Assembly: GCF_021290965.1 (NCBI RefSeq)
Contig: NZ_JAJOYT010000020.1
Location: 1 to 53,827, forward strand
DNA from: Rheinheimera faecalis
GTDB lineage: Bacteria > Pseudomonadota > Gammaproteobacteria > Enterobacterales > Alteromonadaceae
Reading direction: 5' to 3'
DNA: 53,827 nucleotides
A program made the position numbers and the translations under genes. Of the stretch, positions 50,790 through 53,827 are shown piece by piece. The stretch's first letter is position 1. Every line of letters starts with the position of its first letter. The notes under the pieces are model-generated. The model worked only from the letters and a program-made list of their open reading frames with translations. It searched no databases and had not been told where the DNA came from.

Positions 50790-51296
50790 ATGCCTTTATT
50801 AGATAGCTTTACCGTTGACCACACCATTATGAAAGCACCTGCTGTGCGTGTGGCAAAAAAAATGAATACACCCAAAGGTGATGACATCACTGTATTTGAT
50901 TTACGTTTTTGCGTGCCTAACGAAGAAATCCTGTCAGAAAAAGGCATTCATACACTGGAGCATTTATTTGCCGGTTTTATGCGTGATCATTTAAATGGCG
51001 ATGGCGTAGAAATTATCGATATTTCCCCAATGGGCTGTCGCACAGGTTTTTATATGAGCCTGATTGGTACACCGGACGAACAGCGTGTTGCTGCAGCCTG
51101 GAAAGCCGCTATGGCCGATGTGCTGACAGTACAAAACCAGTCTGAAATTCCTGAGCTGAATATTTATCAATGTGGCACTGCTCAAATGCATTCTTTAGAA
51201 GAAGCTAAAGAGATTGCACAAAACATCATCAGTCGTGGTGTTGGTGTGAATTTAAATGACGAGTTAAAACTTTCTGCTGAGTTTTTAAAGCAATAA
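50790..51296 (+). CDS. luxS: S-ribosylhomocysteine lyase (autoinducer-2 synthase)
   Basis: Cleaves S-ribosylhomocysteine to homocysteine and the AI-2 precursor, part of the activated methyl cycle; 168 residues. Metal ligands H54 and H58 (HTLEH, with catalytic Glu57) and C128 (YQCGTAQ), plus catalytic C83 (PMGCRTGFY). Stands alone, flanked by a promoter and a strong terminator. AI-2 signalling itself cannot be inferred from this gene alone. Confidence 0.97.
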   Translation: MPLLDSFTVDHTIMKAPAVRVAKKMNTPKGDDITVFDLRFCVPNEEILSEKGIHTLEHLFAGFMRDHLNGDGVEIIDISPMGCRTGFYMSLIGTPDEQRVAAAWKAAMADVLTVQNQSEIPELNIYQCGTAQMHSLEEAKEIAQNIISRGVGVNLNDELKLSAEFLKQ

Positions 51297-51314
51297 GCCA
51301 TTTATTGTCAAAAG

Positions 51315-51350
51315 AAAAAGGCCACGGCTCACAAAGCTGTGGCCTTTTTT
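51315..51350. terminator. Terminator between luxS and the chemoreceptor gene
   Basis: AAAAAGGCCACGGCT, CACAA loop, AGCTGTGGCCTTTTTT. Symmetric, so it can end both convergent genes. Confidence 0.93.
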
Positions 51351-51364
51351 GTTCTAGTGCTGTG

Positions 51365-53404
51365 TTAGTGCAGTTTAAATTGACCAGTAATAGTTTTCAG
51401 TTGCCGGGCTGCCTGATTCAGCACATTAGATTCTGTGTTCAGCTCAGTAGTATGAGACGCCGTACTGTCCATTAACTGCGTGATACGGTGGATATTCAAA
51501 TTAATATCCTCTGCCACTACGCCCTGTTGCTGCGTTGCAACTGCAATAGCTGCACTTTGTTGCTGCACCACTTCAATGGCCTGCCCTATAGCATCCAATG
51601 CGCTTTGCATCGATGTTGCCCGCTCTGAGCTTAACTGAGTTTGCTCACGCCCTTGTTGCATCTTCGTCTCAGCCTCTTTGGCGATAGCCTGCAGCTTTTC
51701 AACCATAGTACGGATATGGCCGGTGCTTTCACTGGTTCTGCCCGCCAGAGAGCGAACTTCATCAGCAACCACAGCAAAACCACGACCCTGCTCACCCGCC
51801 CTCGCGGCCTCAATGGCTGCATTGAGCGCCAGTAAATTGGTCTGATCTGCTATGGCCTTAATCACATCAACAACGGCACCGATATTTTCAGATTCTTTTG
51901 CTAATCCAATCACCACATCAACGGCTTCGGTCATAGTCCCAGCCAACAGGCTCATATCCCTCACTGCAGCTTGTGATAATACAGCCCCCTCTATGCCTCG
52001 TTGCTGAGCTTGCGACGCAGCAGAACTGGTTTGCTGCGCGTTATGACTGATTTCCTGCACTGTGGCTGACATTTCAGTCACTGCGGCAGAAACTGCGTCA
52101 ATTTGCAGCTTGTTACTCTGAATTTCAGTGTCAGTCTGACCGGCCACTTTATTTAATTTTTGGCTGGATTGATGCACCAAAGCGGACTGCTCTGAGGTAC
52201 GTTGTAAGGAGTATCTTAACTTGCTGATAAAGGTATTAAAATGCTGAGCCAAAACTCCGACTTCATCAGTGCTTTGAATTGCCAGAGTACGGGTTAAATC
52301 ACCTTCACCGCTGGCAATATCTTTCATAGCAGCTGTTAAATCAGATAAAGGGCGAATAATACGTTGTGTGGTCAGTACAACAACCAAGGTAATCACAGCT
52401 AACATCAACAAGGTGGCAAACAACGCCCAACCAGTGGCTTGTTGTACTGGCGCCTCAATCAGCTCTGCCGGGATTAACAAACCGACCAGCCAGTTCATTT
52501 TCGGAAACTCCAGACTGACAGGCTGATACGACACATAATAACTTTTGCCTGACAAACTGACTTTAGTAAAACCAGATTTTTGCTCTTTGGCTGCTTGTGC
52601 AAGTGCGCTGAAACCTTCCGTATCAGCAATATTTTTATCTAACAGGTCCAGCGGATCATTGGCTTTAATTTCAAGTCCTGCAGCTTTAGAGAAATGCACA
52701 ACCTGCCCCACGCTATCAAGCAAAAACGGTAAGCCTTCGCCCTGATAGCGGATGCGTTCTACTTGTTCGCCAAGCTTGTCCAAATGCAGATCCAGGCCAC
52801 CTACCCCCAATAAAGTGCCATCGGGTAAATACACTGGCCCCTCAACTGCTGCGGACACAATACCAGTGGTGAAATCGGCAGAAGGTGAGCCAACAAAAAA
52901 CTTATTATGTTCAAGGCTTAACTTGTACCAGGGACGTTGGGTTGCAAAATAGCCCTTGCTAATATCTCCTGCATCCGGCCCTTCTTTGTCTACACCTGTT
53001 CTGGAACTTTCCCTGAAGTATTCAGCACTACGATCCAGTGCAAAAAAAGCCGACAGTATATTGGGATCCCGTTCACTGATCTTAATAAAACTATTGTTGA
53101 TGTCCTGATAACCAGGCACTGAAGTCAGTTTAGCATTGCGGCCCGGGTAAGCCTGGAACCAGGCCTGAAACTGCGGAGCCTCCAGAAAAGTGCGGGCAAC
53201 CTGGGCGTACTCAGCAAAAAATTTGCCTATATTCACCGACTCAGTAGTGACTAATGAGTCAACTTCCGCCTGCACTTGCTGGCGTGTCAGCTGGCTTAAA
53301 TGGTTCACCGTAAAAAGTGCAGAGAGCACTAAAAGTACAGCTACCGAGCCGCCTACCGCTATTAATAGTTTTTGTTTTATGGATAGATTTTTGATGTAAG
53401 ACAT
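51365..53404 (-). CDS. Methyl-accepting chemotaxis protein with Cache sensor
   Basis: 679 residues. A membrane segment (about 13-33), a large periplasmic double-Cache-type sensor (about 40-320, with [15 protein letters not shown] and [16 protein letters not shown]), second membrane segment (about 330-352), HAMP (about 355-405), and the cytoplasmic signalling domain with the conserved tip [20 protein letters not shown] (about 530). Cache domains often sense amino acids or carboxylates; the ligand here is unknown. Start ATG 53404 follows GGGGG; a TTG four codons upstream is less likely. A TATAAT box lies about 24 bp upstream. Confidence 0.93.
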   Translation of the reverse strand: MSYIKNLSIKQKLLIAVGGSVAVLLVLSALFTVNHLSQLTRQQVQAEVDSLVTTESVNIGKFFAEYAQVARTFLEAPQFQAWFQAYPGRNAKLTSVPGYQDINNSFIKISERDPNILSAFFALDRSAEYFRESSRTGVDKEGPDAGDISKGYFATQRPWYKLSLEHNKFFVGSPSADFTTGIVSAAVEGPVYLPDGTLLGVGGLDLHLDKLGEQVERIRYQGEGLPFLLDSVGQVVHFSKAAGLEIKANDPLDLLDKNIADTEGFSALAQAAKEQKSGFTKVSLSGKSYYVSYQPVSLEFPKMNWLVGLLIPAELIEAPVQQATGWALFATLLMLAVITLVVVLTTQRIIRPLSDLTAAMKDIASGEGDLTRTLAIQSTDEVGVLAQHFNTFISKLRYSLQRTSEQSALVHQSSQKLNKVAGQTDTEIQSNKLQIDAVSAAVTEMSATVQEISHNAQQTSSAASQAQQRGIEGAVLSQAAVRDMSLLAGTMTEAVDVVIGLAKESENIGAVVDVIKAIADQTNLLALNAAIEAARAGEQGRGFAVVADEVRSLAGRTSESTGHIRTMVEKLQAIAKEAETKMQQGREQTQLSSERATSMQSALDAIGQAIEVVQQQSAAIAVATQQQGVVAEDINLNIHRITQLMDSTASHTTELNTESNVLNQAARQLKTITGQFKLH

Positions 53405-53827
53405 AACAGCCCCCAAATGGATACAGCATTATAAAAACATAAAGCAGCTGGGTTTGCTACTGAAATAATTCTGAGGAATAGGTGAATTTAATCAATGATT
53501 TAGATGTGACAGATTGGTGCATTTTGATGGGTTATTTTGGTGCGGTTGGGTGATTTTGGGGCGGGGAATTTAGTAAATGTAGAGTGCAATCGCCGGAGGC
53601 ATTGCGCCGTTAAAGCAATTGTTGGTTAGTTTAAAAGCGGATTTGTTCTGAATTCTGGTGCGGTGAACTACAGTGCTCACCCCATCCCTAGGGTTCTTGG
53701 TCAGGCGACAGCATGCCGTCTTGTCCGGCCTTTCGCAGAGCTCAAGGCGTGAAACAGGCGTGACGCAAAACTGTTTGCGTCCCGTTTTCCCTGTTTCACC
53801 CTGGCGACCGCCTGTGGCAACGCTAAA
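53405..53827. other. Right-end intergenic region with strong inverted repeats
   Basis: No convincing gene. It holds the chemoreceptor leader, a hairpin with GGA loop at 53586-53605 (GCAATCGCC against GGCATTGC with one bulge), and a nested palindrome at 53749-53799: outer arms GTGAAACAGG / CCTGTTTCAC and inner arms GACGCAAA / TTTGCGTC with loop ACTG. The sequence continues past the window, so a gene, sRNA or repeat element may extend to the right. Confidence 0.6.

Noticed and set aside
53482-53553. 23-codon GTG frame with a GAGGA ribosome-binding-like site upstream of the chemoreceptor
   Set aside because: Too short and without recognisable features; plausible by chance in AT-rich DNA.
53690-53827. 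Integron attC-like site at the right edge
   Set aside because: Strong palindromes are present but no paired 7-bp attC core sites or integrase could be recognised.

Overview
The window is a compact stretch of bacterial chromosome that is almost entirely housekeeping genes. Protein sequences, gene order and gene lengths are those of a gammaproteobacterium. The synteny (leuS-lptE-holA-nadD-rsfS-rlmH-mrdA-mrdB-rlpA-dacA-ybeD-lipB-lipA, and pnp/rpsO/truB/rbfA/infB/nusA/rimP with initiator tRNA, tRNA-Leu(GAG), secG, tpiA, glmM, folP, ftsH, rlmE, yhbY, greA, carAB, dapB, dnaJ, dnaK) together with the protein style suggests Rheinheimera or a close relative. That assignment is inference from recall, not from a search. 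No phage, insertion sequence, CRISPR array, defence island or rRNA gene is visible.

Layout. 1-5 kb: a Lon-like AAA protease and ybeL on the minus strand, a serine-hydrolase of the beta-lactamase fold, and a LysE-type exporter. 5-18.4 kb, plus strand: leucyl-tRNA synthetase and LPS-transport lipoprotein LptE, the DNA polymerase III delta subunit, NAD synthesis, ribosome silencing and 23S methylation, then the elongasome genes mrdA/mrdB with rlpA and dacA (cell-wall synthesis), then the lipoate genes ybeD-lipB-lipA. 18.5-20.1 kb: a PilZ protein facing an M64-like zinc metalloprotease lipoprotein. 20.2-31.7 kb, minus strand: the translation/RNA cluster from tpiA and secG through two tRNAs and rimP-nusA-infB-rbfA-truB-rpsO-pnp to nlpI. 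31.8-36.6 kb, minus: glmM, folP, ftsH, rlmE. 36.7-43.4 kb: yhbY (plus), a small unknown gene, greA, carB, carA and dapB. 43.4-47.3 kb: a YqhD-like alcohol dehydrogenase, an NhaC-family antiporter and an M48 lipoprotein. 47.4-51.3 kb: dnaJ and dnaK behind a clear sigma-32 promoter, then luxS. 51.4-53.4 kb: a Cache-domain chemoreceptor. The last 420 bp hold no convincing gene but contain strong inverted repeats.

The parts worth a second look are between genes. (1) Two loci (about 20.0 and 46.2-46.4 kb) carry an 81-bp-period repeat whose plus strand is packed with GGA motifs, several in hairpin loops; both arrays run straight into a plus-strand terminator-like hairpin. This resembles the architecture of CsrA/RsmA-sequestering RNAs, but that function is a hypothesis. 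(2) The mrdA-mrdB junction has been tandemly duplicated with a 104-bp period, giving two 35-codon chimeric mini-genes (RodA-like head, PBP2 tail) chained by ATGA stop/start overlaps; differences between the two copies are mostly synonymous. (3) The rlmH-mrdA junction is also duplicated (145-bp period), leaving a diverged 50-codon copy of the PBP2 N-terminus. (4) rimP and carA both start at TTG in a nearly identical context.

Several gene starts are set here by ribosome-binding site and family length rather than by the longest open frame; the reason is given in each entry.
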